From positions 1 through 8,627 of the forward strand of contig JAHFGU010000056.1 in assembly GCA_023247285.1 (NCBI GenBank): DNA of 8,627 nucleotides, in the 5' to 3' direction. The translations under genes and the position numbers were made by a program. The notes beneath the pieces were generated by a model, which was not told where the DNA came from, ran no database searches, and saw only the letters and a program-made list of their open reading frames with translations. Positions 1-7,886 of the stretch are shown here, in pieces (position 1 is the first letter of the stretch; each line of letters starts with the position of its first letter). The DNA comes from Candidatus Omnitrophota bacterium (lineage in GTDB: Bacteria; Omnitrophota; Koll11; Aquiviventales; Aquiviventaceae).

Positions 1-1
1 A

Positions 2-34
2 GTCATGCGGCGCGGCGCGCCTCGCTTCGCATGA
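2..34 (+). CDS. C-terminal end of an upstream gene (partial, product unknown)
   Basis: An open frame runs in from the left edge and ends in TGA at 32-34, giving a terminal peptide VMRRGAPRFA. The stop overlaps the ATG of the DUF4340 gene as ATGA (31-34), the usual sign of translational coupling within an operon. Ten codons are too few to name a product. In many genomes DUF4340 genes follow a GldG-like ABC-transporter auxiliary membrane protein, and a basic C-terminal tail would suit such a protein, but that is a guess from known gene order and not something this sequence shows. Confidence 0.45.
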   Translation, partial: VMRRGAPRFA

Positions 35-1467
35 ATTGGAAAACCACTCTCGTGCTGTTGCTCGCGGTGGTCGGGGTGGGGGCGTATGTCTCCCTCGTCG
101 AATTGCGGCGCCCCACGCCGGAGCAGCGGGCGCGCTTGGCCAAGCAGATCCTGGACCTGGATCCGGCGCGCGTCCACGGCGTCCAGCTAGACCTGCCCGA
201 TGCCAAGCTGACGCTCGCGCGCGAGCAGGGCGCCTGGCGGATCGCGCCTGGCGGGTTCCGCGCGGATGACGCGCTGGTCAGCCGGCTGCTCACTCATCTG
301 GGGCCGCTCATCAGCGAGCGCACGCTCAGCGGCGGGACAACACCGCTCAATCTCGCGAACTTCGGCCTCGAGCCGCCGGCCGGCACGATCCGGCTCCAGG
401 CCGAGGGCGTCGACTACACGCTGCTCTTCGGCGCGCTCACCCCGGTCGGCGACGCCCGGTACCTCAAGCGGGCGGACCAGCCCGACGTGATGCTCGTCAC
501 CCCGTCCTTCTACGAAGATGCGAACAAGCCGGCGGACGCGTTCCGCGATCACCAGCTGATCCACCTGGATGCCTGGGATGTGACCAGGCTGCGCGTCGAT
601 GGCAGAACCGGCGCGCTCGCCCTGGAGCGGACCGGCACCCGGTGGGCCATCCGCGAGCCGCTCGCCGACGAGGCGGACCGGTCGGAAGCCACGATGTTCG
701 TGAACCGGCTTGGCGGGATGCGCATCCAGCGGTTCGTCGAAGACCACCCGCAGCCGGAGCAGGTGCCGGCGTGGGGATTCGACAAGCCGATGGCCGAGGT
801 GACCGTTGAGCGCCAAACCGGCCAGCCGGCGCGGCTGACCGTGTTGTTCGGCGCGGCCCTGCCCGACGACGCGTCGCTCGTCTATGCCAAGCGGGGGGAC
901 GAGCCGTTCGTGTACGCTGTGCCGCGCACCGATGCGCAGACGCTGCTCATCGACCCGCGCGCCCTGCGCGCGCAAGCGCCCTTCAGCTTCTTCACAACCG
1001 AGGTGCAGCGGATTTCAGCGGAGCGGGCGCCCGCCGCCTGGACCATCGCGCGCACGAACGCCGAATGGCGGGATGCGGCCGGCCGGCTGCTGGACACCCG
1101 GCGGGTGGATGCGCTGGTGAGCGGGCTGGCCGACCTGCGGATCAGCGCGTTTGTCGACGAAGCGCCGCACGATCTGGCCCGCTATGGGCTGAATCCGCCG
1201 TGGGCCACCGTGTCCGTGTGGCTGACAGGCCAAGAGCAGCCGCAGCGGCTGCTGATCGGCGCTGCGATCGAGGGGGATGGGAGCCGCTATGCCAGGGTCG
1301 AGGGCCGCGCGCCGATCATGCGGCTGCCGCCGGTCGTGGCGACCCTGCTCCCGGCCGCGGCGGACGATCTGCTACCAGAGCCCTCACGCGCCCCCGCCGC
1401 GCAGCCGAATCAGCCGGCGGGCGCGGAGCACGCGCTGGACCACGGTCACGTGAATCAAGGCCGCTAA
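31..1467 (+). CDS. DUF4340 domain-containing membrane-anchored protein
   Basis: A 478-residue protein with one N-terminal membrane anchor (about residues 5-22) followed by a large extracytoplasmic region. That region is built of three copies of one module. The landmark FGLEPP is at 111-116, WGFDKP at 248-253 and YGLNPP at 385-390, each exactly 137 residues apart. Each is followed about 20 residues later by LLFG, VLFG or LLIG, then a Tyr and a short strand ending near VTP, VPR or LPP. This is the DUF4340 pattern. The family often accompanies GldF/GldG-type ABC transporters, and its molecular role is unknown. The start is the ATG that overlaps the preceding stop as ATGA; no Shine-Dalgarno is visible, consistent with coupling. 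The last 28 codons lie antisense to the 3' end of the convergent phosphatidyltransferase gene and form a Pro/Ala-rich tail that is probably dispensable. Family assignment is fairly sure; function is not known. Confidence 0.88.
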   Translation: MNWKTTLVLLLAVVGVGAYVSLVELRRPTPEQRARLAKQILDLDPARVHGVQLDLPDAKLTLAREQGAWRIAPGGFRADDALVSRLLTHLGPLISERTLSGGTTPLNLANFGLEPPAGTIRLQAEGVDYTLLFGALTPVGDARYLKRADQPDVMLVTPSFYEDANKPADAFRDHQLIHLDAWDVTRLRVDGRTGALALERTGTRWAIREPLADEADRSEATMFVNRLGGMRIQRFVEDHPQPEQVPAWGFDKPMAEVTVERQTGQPARLTVLFGAALPDDASLVYAKRGDEPFVYAVPRTDAQTLLIDPRALRAQAPFSFFTTEVQRISAERAPAAWTIARTNAEWRDAAGRLLDTRRVDALVSGLADLRISAFVDEAPHDLARYGLNPPWATVSVWLTGQEQPQRLLIGAAIEGDGSRYARVEGRAPIMRLPPVVATLLPAAADDLLPEPSRAPAAQPNQPAGAEHALDHGHVNQGR

Positions 1468-2001
1468 GCCCGCCGCGGTCCACCAAAACAGATCCCTCCC
1501 CAGAGGCCGCCAGGGCGCGAGACTGCCGGCGGCCAACCCGGCCAGGAAGAGCGCGCTGCGCTCGCCCCGCTCCATGAGATCCGGCCACTCGACATTCGAA
1601 ACCGGGACTTCCATCCCCGCCCGCGCTTTCGCATAGCTCACGAGCAAGGCCCCGACCAGCGCGATCATGCACGGCGCCCAGTAGCCGGTCACCGCCGCCG
1701 CCGACAGCGCCACCAGCGCATCGACGTAGCGGTCGCAGAGAGCGTCCAGGTAGGCGCCGAATTTGGTGACCCGGCCGGCGGCGCGGGCCACGGCCCCATC
1801 AAGCACATCGAGCAGGCCGACGAACAGCATGACGACGCAGAACGGCACGGCGGCGCGCGCGCGCAGGAACCATGCGCACGCCGCGGCGGTCAGGAGCGGT
1901 GCCGCGAGCGTGAGCGCGGCAGGCGGGATGCCGGCGCGCGCGATGCGCGCGGCGACCGGCGCGAAGAACCGGTTGACGGCGGGCCTGTGGAGGGTGAGCA
2001 C
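1384..2001 (-). CDS. CDP-alcohol phosphatidyltransferase (possibly phosphatidylinositol-phosphate synthase type)
   Basis: A 205-residue integral membrane enzyme of the CDP-alcohol phosphotransferase family, which joins a CDP-activated lipid to an alcohol headgroup and releases CMP. The full signature is present: D65-x2-D68-G69-x2-A72-R73-x8-G82-x3-D86-x3-D90, whose aspartates bind the divalent metals and CDP. Hydrophobic stretches follow the expected multi-helix layout. KARAG at 125-129 and MERGERS at 143-149 resemble the inositol-phosphate-binding segments of actinobacterial and archaeal PIP synthases. The acceptor could therefore be inositol phosphate, but this is inference, and glycerol-phosphate or another alcohol remains possible. 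The start is GTG, with a weak GGCGGGA upstream. It begins 23 bp after the FKBP stop, so the two genes probably share a transcript. The 3' end overlaps the convergent DUF4340 gene by 84 bp. Confidence 0.9.
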   Translation of the reverse strand: MLTLHRPAVNRFFAPVAARIARAGIPPAALTLAAPLLTAAACAWFLRARAAVPFCVVMLFVGLLDVLDGAVARAAGRVTKFGAYLDALCDRYVDALVALSAAAVTGYWAPCMIALVGALLVSYAKARAGMEVPVSNVEWPDLMERGERSALFLAGLAAGSLAPWRPLGRDLFWWTAAGLAALIHVTVVQRVLRARRLIRLRGGGA

Positions 2002-2024
2002 GATATCCCGCCGGTGGTGCGCGC

Positions 2025-2705
2025 TTACTTTGCGGGAGCGGTGTCCGGCGCGGGTGCTGCGGCGGCCGGAGGCTGGGCAGCGGGCGGGGACGCGGGCTGG
2101 GCCGCCTGCGCCGCCGGCGGAGGCTCCGGCGGGGCCGGCTGGATATCCGTGACTTTCACGTCGAAGTTCAAGGTCTTGCCGGCGAGCGGGTGGTTGAGGT
2201 CCAGCACCACGGTGGAATCTTTCATTTCGTGGATGGTCGCCTGGAAGGGCTGGCCGCCGGGGTTGACGCCGCGGAGGATCATGCCGGTTTTCGGCTCAAC
2301 GCCTGTGGGCAGCTGCGACTTGGAGACTTCAATGAAGGCGTTGGGATCCGCCGTGCCGTAGCCTTCGTCGGGCGAGACCGTCAGTTGCTTGCTCTCCCCG
2401 ACACGCATGCCCTGGAGCTGCCGCTCCAGGCCGTGGATCAGCTGGCGCCGGCCGTGCACATAGTGGAACGCCGGCTTGCCGTCCGTCGTGTCGACGATCT
2501 TGCCGTCCACCTGCAGGGTGTATTCCAGGCTGACATCCATGCCAGGGCCCACGACCGCGCCGGAGGGCGCCGCGTCTTTGGGCGCCGCCGGCTGGGCGTC
2601 GGTGACGGCCGCTGCCTGCTCAGCCCAGGCCGGCATGCCAGCCAAGCCGACGATCCCGACGAGCATCCATGCCTTCCCTCGTCCCCGACCGCACCCGCTG
2701 TTCAC
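2025..2705 (-). CDS. Secreted SlyD-like FKBP-type peptidyl-prolyl cis-trans isomerase
   Basis: A 226-residue protein. A basic n-region, a hydrophobic core at 13-25 and AWA at 26-28 form a signal peptide, with predicted cleavage after A28, so the product should be extracytoplasmic. The FKBP core starts near residue 55. It has LEYTL (60-64), D72, the F/Y/I pocket residues FHYVHG (80-85) and LIHGLE (89-94), and GMRVGESK. The flap insert, from about 120 to 170, ends in LNHPLAGK (170-177), the hallmark of the SlyD/FkpA-like insert-in-flap chaperone class. Family members isomerise X-Pro bonds and help proteins fold. Unlike cytoplasmic E. coli SlyD there is no His-rich metal-binding tail. Instead the last 35 or so residues are almost all Pro and Ala. 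The GTG start is fixed by a strong AGGAGG five bases upstream; an internal ATG at 2666 would remove the basic n-region. First gene of an operon with the phosphatidyltransferase, divergent from rpoN. Confidence 0.92.
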   Translation of the reverse strand: MNSGCGRGRGKAWMLVGIVGLAGMPAWAEQAAAVTDAQPAAPKDAAPSGAVVGPGMDVSLEYTLQVDGKIVDTTDGKPAFHYVHGRRQLIHGLERQLQGMRVGESKQLTVSPDEGYGTADPNAFIEVSKSQLPTGVEPKTGMILRGVNPGGQPFQATIHEMKDSTVVLDLNHPLAGKTLNFDVKVTDIQPAPPEPPPAAQAAQPASPPAAQPPAAAAPAPDTAPAK

Positions 2706-2710
2706 GGCGT

Positions 2711-2716
2711 CCTCCT
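2711..2716 (-). promoter_or_regulatory. Strong Shine-Dalgarno for the FKBP gene
   Basis: On the minus strand AGGAGG stands five bases before the GTG at 2705. It is the only consensus ribosome-binding site among the starts in this window and decides in favour of this GTG over the downstream ATG at 2666. Confidence 0.75.
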
Positions 2717-2746
2717 GGGTTGAATGACGAGCGCACGAAGACTTTT

Positions 2747-2775
2747 ACGATATCCCAACCGATTCCTGAAATCAA
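2747..2775 (-). promoter_or_regulatory. Candidate sigma-70-type promoter of the FKBP operon
   Basis: On the minus strand TTGATT (2770-2775) and TATCGT (2747-2752) are separated by 17 bp, each matching 4 of 6 consensus bases. The predicted start near 2740 gives a leader of about 35 bases containing the AGGAGG site. The local AT content is higher than in the flanking genes. This is a pattern match only. Confidence 0.35.
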
Positions 2776-2808
2776 GCTGAAGGACCAACCATCAAAATCC
2801 TGGCTGGC

Positions 2809-2837
2809 TTGTTGCTTGGCACGCTTCATGCTATAGT
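2809..2837 (+). promoter_or_regulatory. Candidate sigma-70-type promoter of rpoN
   Basis: TTGTTG (2809-2814), a 17-bp spacer and TATAGT (2832-2837, 5 of 6 consensus bases) precede rpoN. The -35 is weak (3 of 6). The predicted start lies near 2844, only about six bases before the ATG. This site physically overlaps the sigma-54-type element at 2816-2832, so the two polymerase forms could not bind together. Confidence 0.35.
2816..2832 (+). promoter_or_regulatory. Sigma-54 (-24/-12) promoter element upstream of rpoN
   Basis: TTGGCACGCTTCATGCT matches the sigma-54 consensus YTGGCACG-N4-TTGCW at 12 of 13 defined positions. The invariant GG (2818-2819) and GC (2830-2831) are separated by exactly 10 bp. 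Placing the GC at -13/-12 puts transcription start near 2843, seven bases before the rpoN ATG. The strand, orientation and position are all right for driving rpoN. No clear paired activator site was recognised in the 144-bp intergenic region, so the activator that would use it is unknown. The overlap with a possible sigma-70 -10 box at 2832-2837 allows either activation or repression by sigma-54 holoenzyme. Confidence 0.6.
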
Positions 2838-2849
2838 GACGTCATCCCC

Positions 2850-4229
2850 ATGAATCTTCAACCAAAACAAACAACCGAGCAACGCCTACTCTTGGCGCCG
2901 AACATGGCGCTGGCGCTGGAAATCCTCCGGATGCCCCTGATGGAGCTGCAGGCCTTCCTGGAGCGCCAAATGGAGGAAAACCCGTGCCTCGAGGTCGGTG
3001 AGGAGGAGTCCCCGATGGAGGGGCCGGAGGCGCCGAGCGAAGCTGCGCCGACGGACGGCGCTCTGCCTGATCGTGAGGAAGAGTGGATGGCCCGCTGGAC
3101 CGAGGCCGAGCGCGAGGATGACGAGGCGACCGACCCGCTTGGCCACGCGGTAGCCGCCCGCCAATCTCTGCATGACACCCTGCTGCTGCAGCTCGGCTGT
3201 CACGCGCTCAGCGGCGAGGAGCAGCGCCTGGGCGTCTTCCTTATCCAGCACATCGATGAGGCCGGCTACTTGGAAGGATCGCTGGAGGAGCTGGCCGCGG
3301 AAGCCGCCACAACGCCGGAGGCGCTGGAGCGGATGCTGCGCCTCATCCAGCGGTTTGAGCCGGAGGGCGTCGGCGCCAGATCGCTGCAGGAGTGCCTCCT
3401 GCTCCAGGCCGAAGCGGCGTACGGCGCGGGGAGCCTGGCCCACCGCATCGTGCGCGATCACTTCCCCATTTTCCTGCAGGGGCGGCTCGAGCTGCTGGCC
3501 AACGTCACGCAGGCTAGCCTGCCCGATGTCCGGTCGGCCTGCGAGCAGCTCAGGCGCCTGGATTCAAAACCGGGGACCGCCTGCTCCCAGGACGCTGCGC
3601 CGACGATCGTGCCGGACTTGATCGTGCACCACCGGGAGCGGCACTACGATGTCGAGCTCAATGATCACGCGCTGCCGCACGTGACCGTGAGCCGGATGTA
3701 CGCCCGGATGCTCAGAAGCGCCCAGACGCCCCCGGAGGCGCGCGAGTACCTTGCGGCCAAGGCCCGCCAGGCGGCTTGGGTCATGAAAGCCCTCGATGAG
3801 CGCGGGGCTACCCTCCTGGCCATCGGGCGATGCCTCATCAGCCTGCAGCGCGAGTTTCTCGAAGACGGTTCGGGCGCGCTCCGCCCGCTGACCCAGGCCC
3901 AAGTGGCCGCCCTGATCGGCCGCCACCCATCGACAGTCAGCCGGGCCATCGCCGGCAAGACCATCGCCACGCCGTACGGGGTGCTGTTCCTGGAGCAGTT
4001 CTTCGCCAGCACCGTCCCCCAGCGGGACGGCGCTGGGGTATCGGATGAGCGGGTGAAGGCTGAGATCCGCCGGCTCGTCGAGGAAGAAGACCCGCGCCAT
4101 GCCCTGAGCGACGCGGCGCTGGCCGACCGCCTCGCGCAGCGCCAGATCACCGTCGCGCGCCGCACGATCGCCAAGTACCGCACGATCCTCCGTATTCCGC
4201 CCGCCCACCTGCGCCGCCGCCGCGTTTAG
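2850..4229 (+). CDS. rpoN: RNA polymerase sigma-54 factor RpoN
   Basis: A 459-residue protein, close to the usual 450-500 of the family. It directs core polymerase to -24/-12 promoters and needs an AAA+ activator to open them. Region I is at 1-49 and ends in the typical LERQMEENPCLE (37-48). A short acidic region II follows (about 50-95). The core-binding domain includes FEPEGVGARSLQECLLLQ (169-186). The helix-turn-helix includes RPLTQAQVA and HPSTVSRAIAGK (345-370) and runs into TPYGVLFLEQFF (374-385). The RpoN box ARRTIAKYR is at 436-444, differing from the classical ARRTVAKYR by one conservative change. Region I is a little divergent: the usual TPQL...Q segment reads LAPNMALALEILRMPL. The ATG at 2850 is the only start that keeps all of region I. 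There is no Shine-Dalgarno, and the likely promoter is so close that the mRNA may be almost leaderless. It converges on an operon encoding a sigma-54 activator. Confidence 0.96.
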   Translation: MNLQPKQTTEQRLLLAPNMALALEILRMPLMELQAFLERQMEENPCLEVGEEESPMEGPEAPSEAAPTDGALPDREEEWMARWTEAEREDDEATDPLGHAVAARQSLHDTLLLQLGCHALSGEEQRLGVFLIQHIDEAGYLEGSLEELAAEAATTPEALERMLRLIQRFEPEGVGARSLQECLLLQAEAAYGAGSLAHRIVRDHFPIFLQGRLELLANVTQASLPDVRSACEQLRRLDSKPGTACSQDAAPTIVPDLIVHHRERHYDVELNDHALPHVTVSRMYARMLRSAQTPPEAREYLAAKARQAAWVMKALDERGATLLAIGRCLISLQREFLEDGSGALRPLTQAQVAALIGRHPSTVSRAIAGKTIATPYGVLFLEQFFASTVPQRDGAGVSDERVKAEIRRLVEEEDPRHALSDAALADRLAQRQITVARRTIAKYRTILRIPPAHLRRRRV

Positions 4230-4282
4230 TGTCAGGCACGTTTTCGAGCAGCGCGTAACGAGCGAGAAAAAGTGCCTGACAC
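4229..4282. repeat. Inverted repeat GTGTCAGGCAC ... GTGCCTGACAC between rpoN and the GAF gene
   Basis: Perfect 11-bp arms lie at 4229-4239 and 4272-4282. Pairing can continue inward past one mismatch through TTTTC (4241-4245) and GAAAA (4266-4270), leaving an unpaired centre of about 20 bases. The left arm starts on the last base of the rpoN TAG stop, so the element abuts the gene directly. From memory, GTGTCAGGCAC followed by a T tract resembles repeats found near REP-associated (IS200-like) tyrosine transposases in many genomes. No transposase is present here, so a non-autonomous relic is possible but unproven. Some of the 80-bp gap 4230-4309 outside this element remains unexplained. Confidence 0.65.
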
Positions 4283-4288
4283 ATTTTT
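4267..4288. terminator. Probable bidirectional terminator between convergent genes
   Basis: The right arm of the inverted repeat is flanked by an A tract (4267-4271) and a T tract (4284-4288). In either direction a small stem (A-tract plus GTG pairing with CAC plus T-tract) ends in a U run. On the plus strand the larger hairpin from 4229 also leads into ATTTTT. The site lies 22 bp beyond the stop of the GAF gene and about 40 bp beyond rpoN, where a shared terminator for convergent units is expected. The stem has little GC, so efficiency is uncertain. Confidence 0.5.
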
Positions 4289-4309
4289 CGTTGGCACTGT
4301 GTAGCGGTC

Positions 4310-5287
4310 TTACGCGGCGAGTGCGCGCGAAGCGAGCGCGAGCAGGGCGCGCAGCAGCGCGGCGTGATCAGGCGGGAACTGCCGGCCGGGGTCGAGGATC
4401 CAGAGGTTCAGCACGCCGATGGGCTGGCCTTGCGCATCCGGGGCCAGCGGCACCACGAGCGAGGCGCGCAGGTGCGCGCGCTGCATGCGGCTTTTGACAA
4501 GCCCCTCGGCCTGGGCATCCACCACCAGCGTCCGGCGCTGCGCGACGGCCAGCCCGGCTAACCCCTCCCCCGGCCTCACCGCTGCGCTTGCGACGACCGA
4601 TGGGGTCAGCCCTTGCGCGGCGCGGATCGTGAGCGCGCCGCGGCCGCGGTCGAACAGCATGAGCGAGCCGCCGTCCGCATGCGTCGCCAGGAGGGCGGCA
4701 TCGAGGATTGCCCGGCAGATCTCATCGGACCCTGCTGCCGTGATGCGTTTCCCGCCGTCGATCCCCGCCCCGCTCTCAGCGGCCCGCCGTGCCGCATCCT
4801 CCGCGAGCTGCGCCATCGTCCCCCCGACCTCCTCCAGCAAGCTCAGGGCGCCTCGCAGCGCCACAAACGAGTGCAGCTTCAGCGACAACAGCAGCGCCCA
4901 CAGCCCAGCCGGATCGCGCCCCATGGCCGCGATCCGCTGGCGAAACCGGGCTTCGTCTTCGCGCGGCCCAACGAGCATCGGGCCGACCACGTAGTAGGCC
5001 AGCACCTCTTGCGAGGCGGAGCGGATCGGCACCGCCGCATAGCTCACGCCGATGGGAGTCGCCAGGGTGGCGGTTTCCTGGGGAGGATGCGCGGGGGGCA
5101 CGAGCCGTTCCAGCTCGTCGCCGATGCCCAGTGCGGCGATGAGCGGTTCGGGCTCCAATCCGTTGGGCCACGTCGGCGTGGAGAGCAGGGCGTGCGAGGG
5201 GCTGACGGTGCGGATGGGCACGCCGAGCACGCGCGTGAAATGCTCCTGCAAGCGCTGCCACCGATCAGGCTGGACGAGCGCGTACAA
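4310..5287 (-). CDS. Sensory protein with PocR-like and GAF domains
   Basis: About 325 residues with no signal peptide or membrane segment, so cytoplasmic. Counting from the TTG at 5287, the first 165 residues resemble a PocR ligand-binding domain: QPDRWQRLQEHFTRVLGVPIRT (6-27, shown here as a range ending at T27), YYVVGPMLVGP (98-108), and a helical end around 129-163. The cysteines common in PocR domains are absent; the only Cys lies in the GAF part. A Gly/Ala linker leads to a GAF domain (about 182-323) with GGSLMLFD, GEGLAGLAV and PIGVLNLW. There is no output domain, so it probably signals by contact with a partner. It is third in the kinase-regulator operon, 46 bp after the regulator stop, and may modulate that pair. 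The start is unsure: TTG 5287 has GGGAAGA just upstream, while TTG 5392 would add 35 residues and overlap the regulator gene by 59 bp. GAF is confident; PocR is tentative. Confidence 0.82.
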   Translation of the reverse strand: MYALVQPDRWQRLQEHFTRVLGVPIRTVSPSHALLSTPTWPNGLEPEPLIAALGIGDELERLVPPAHPPQETATLATPIGVSYAAVPIRSASQEVLAYYVVGPMLVGPREDEARFRQRIAAMGRDPAGLWALLLSLKLHSFVALRGALSLLEEVGGTMAQLAEDAARRAAESGAGIDGGKRITAAGSDEICRAILDAALLATHADGGSLMLFDRGRGALTIRAAQGLTPSVVASAAVRPGEGLAGLAVAQRRTLVVDAQAEGLVKSRMQRAHLRASLVVPLAPDAQGQPIGVLNLWILDPGRQFPPDHAALLRALLALASRALAA

Positions 5288-5333
5288 CGATCTTCCCGGC
5301 GGAATCAGGCTGGCAACCCCGTGGACGAACGGG

Positions 5334-6692
<1,359 letters not shown>

Positions 6693-7857
6693 TGGGGGGC
6701 TGGTCGGCGGCGTCGGACGCCGCAATGGGCACGGCCATGCGGAAGGTCGTGCCGACGCCGGCTTGGCTACTGAAGTCGATGCGGCCGCCGGAGCGCTCCA
6801 CCACCTCTTTGGCGATCATGAGCCCCAGGCCGCTCCCCTGATGGATAGGTTTCGTGGTGAAGAACGGCTCGAAGATCCGCGGACGAACCTCGTCCTGGAT
6901 CCCGCTGCCGGTGTCCTCGACCTGCACCTCGACGTGCGCCTCGGCCACGCGGGTGATGATGGTCAGCGTCCCGCCGCGCGGCATCGCGTCGAAGGCGTTC
7001 TTGATCAGGTTGACCAGCGCGTGCTGCAGCCCGGCGTCCGGCACCGCCGGCAGCGGATCGGCGAACCGCTTGACCACCCGGATCTGCTGGAACTTCGCGC
7101 GGTGCTGGACGAGCAGCAGCGCGTCCTCGACGAGCTGGTTCAGGTTGGCGAGGCGATTCACCGGCGTCGTGACCTGCCGGGAGAATTCAAGGAAGACGCG
7201 CACCGCGCGCACCATCCGGTCGAGCCCTTCCTTGACGTGCACGAGGTACTCCCGCAGCGGCGAGTCCTCGGTCAGGTGCTCGAGGGCCAGATGCGTGTAG
7301 CGCAGGACGCCGTCGAGCGGGCTGTTGAGCTCGTGCGCGATGCCGCGCGCGAGCTTGCCGATCGAAGCCTGATACTCGGCCCGGTGCAGCCGGCGCTCCA
7401 GCGTCGTGACGTCGGTGGATTCCACGACGCTGATGAGCACGTCGTGCAGGCCGCCGGCCGGCGCTCCCCCTGGGGCGTCGGCAGGACCGGCGGGCCGCGG
7501 CACCGACACGGCGCGCAGCCCGAGTGTGGCCCCGCCTGAACCGGGCACGTAAAAGTCCACCGACTCGAACGTGGACTGCGCGTCAAAGAGGGAGGTCAGG
7601 CTGGCGTAGAACGAAGTCTCTTTCCAAGCAGGCAAGAGCTCGGCCAGGGGCCGGCCGGCCGCGCAGCTCGGGTCGAGGCCCAGCAGCTTCGCGGCGCACG
7701 GGTTGAGCGTTTCGATCATCCCGTGGCTGTTCAGGAGCAGCAGACCGCACGGCGCGGTGTTGAACAACTGCTCCCATGTGTAGACAAACGGCGGTGTCTG
7801 GGTCATGCGACGGTCGGTCACGATCTGACGGGAAAACCCGCTGAATCCGAGCTTAGG

Positions 7858-7886
7858 ACGGTACCATATCCGATGACGAGCGTCAA
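7858..7886 (-). promoter_or_regulatory. Candidate sigma-70-type promoter of the kinase-regulator-sensor operon
   Basis: On the minus strand TTGACG (7881-7886, 5 of 6) and TACCGT (7858-7863, 3 of 6) are 17 bp apart in an intergenic stretch less GC-rich than its flanks. The predicted start near 7851 gives a leader of about 45 bases to the ATG at 7806. No -24/-12 element was seen here, so this operon itself does not appear to depend on sigma-54. Confidence 0.42.

Noticed and set aside
187..975. A 262-codon minus-strand frame opposite the DUF4340 gene.
   Set aside because: It is an antisense shadow of a GC-rich gene with no domain, ribosome-binding site or promoter.
2755..2790. Two CCAACC copies 30 bp apart and ATCAA sequences resembling half-sites for IHF in the FKBP-rpoN intergenic region.
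   Set aside because: The copies are too short, and neither ATCAA context completes the IHF consensus WATCAANNNNTTR.
4291..4306. TTGGCACTGTGTAGCG, resembling a second sigma-54 promoter.
   Set aside because: The GG-to-GC spacing is 9 bp instead of 10, the -12 half is poor, and it lies between convergent gene ends with no downstream gene on that strand.
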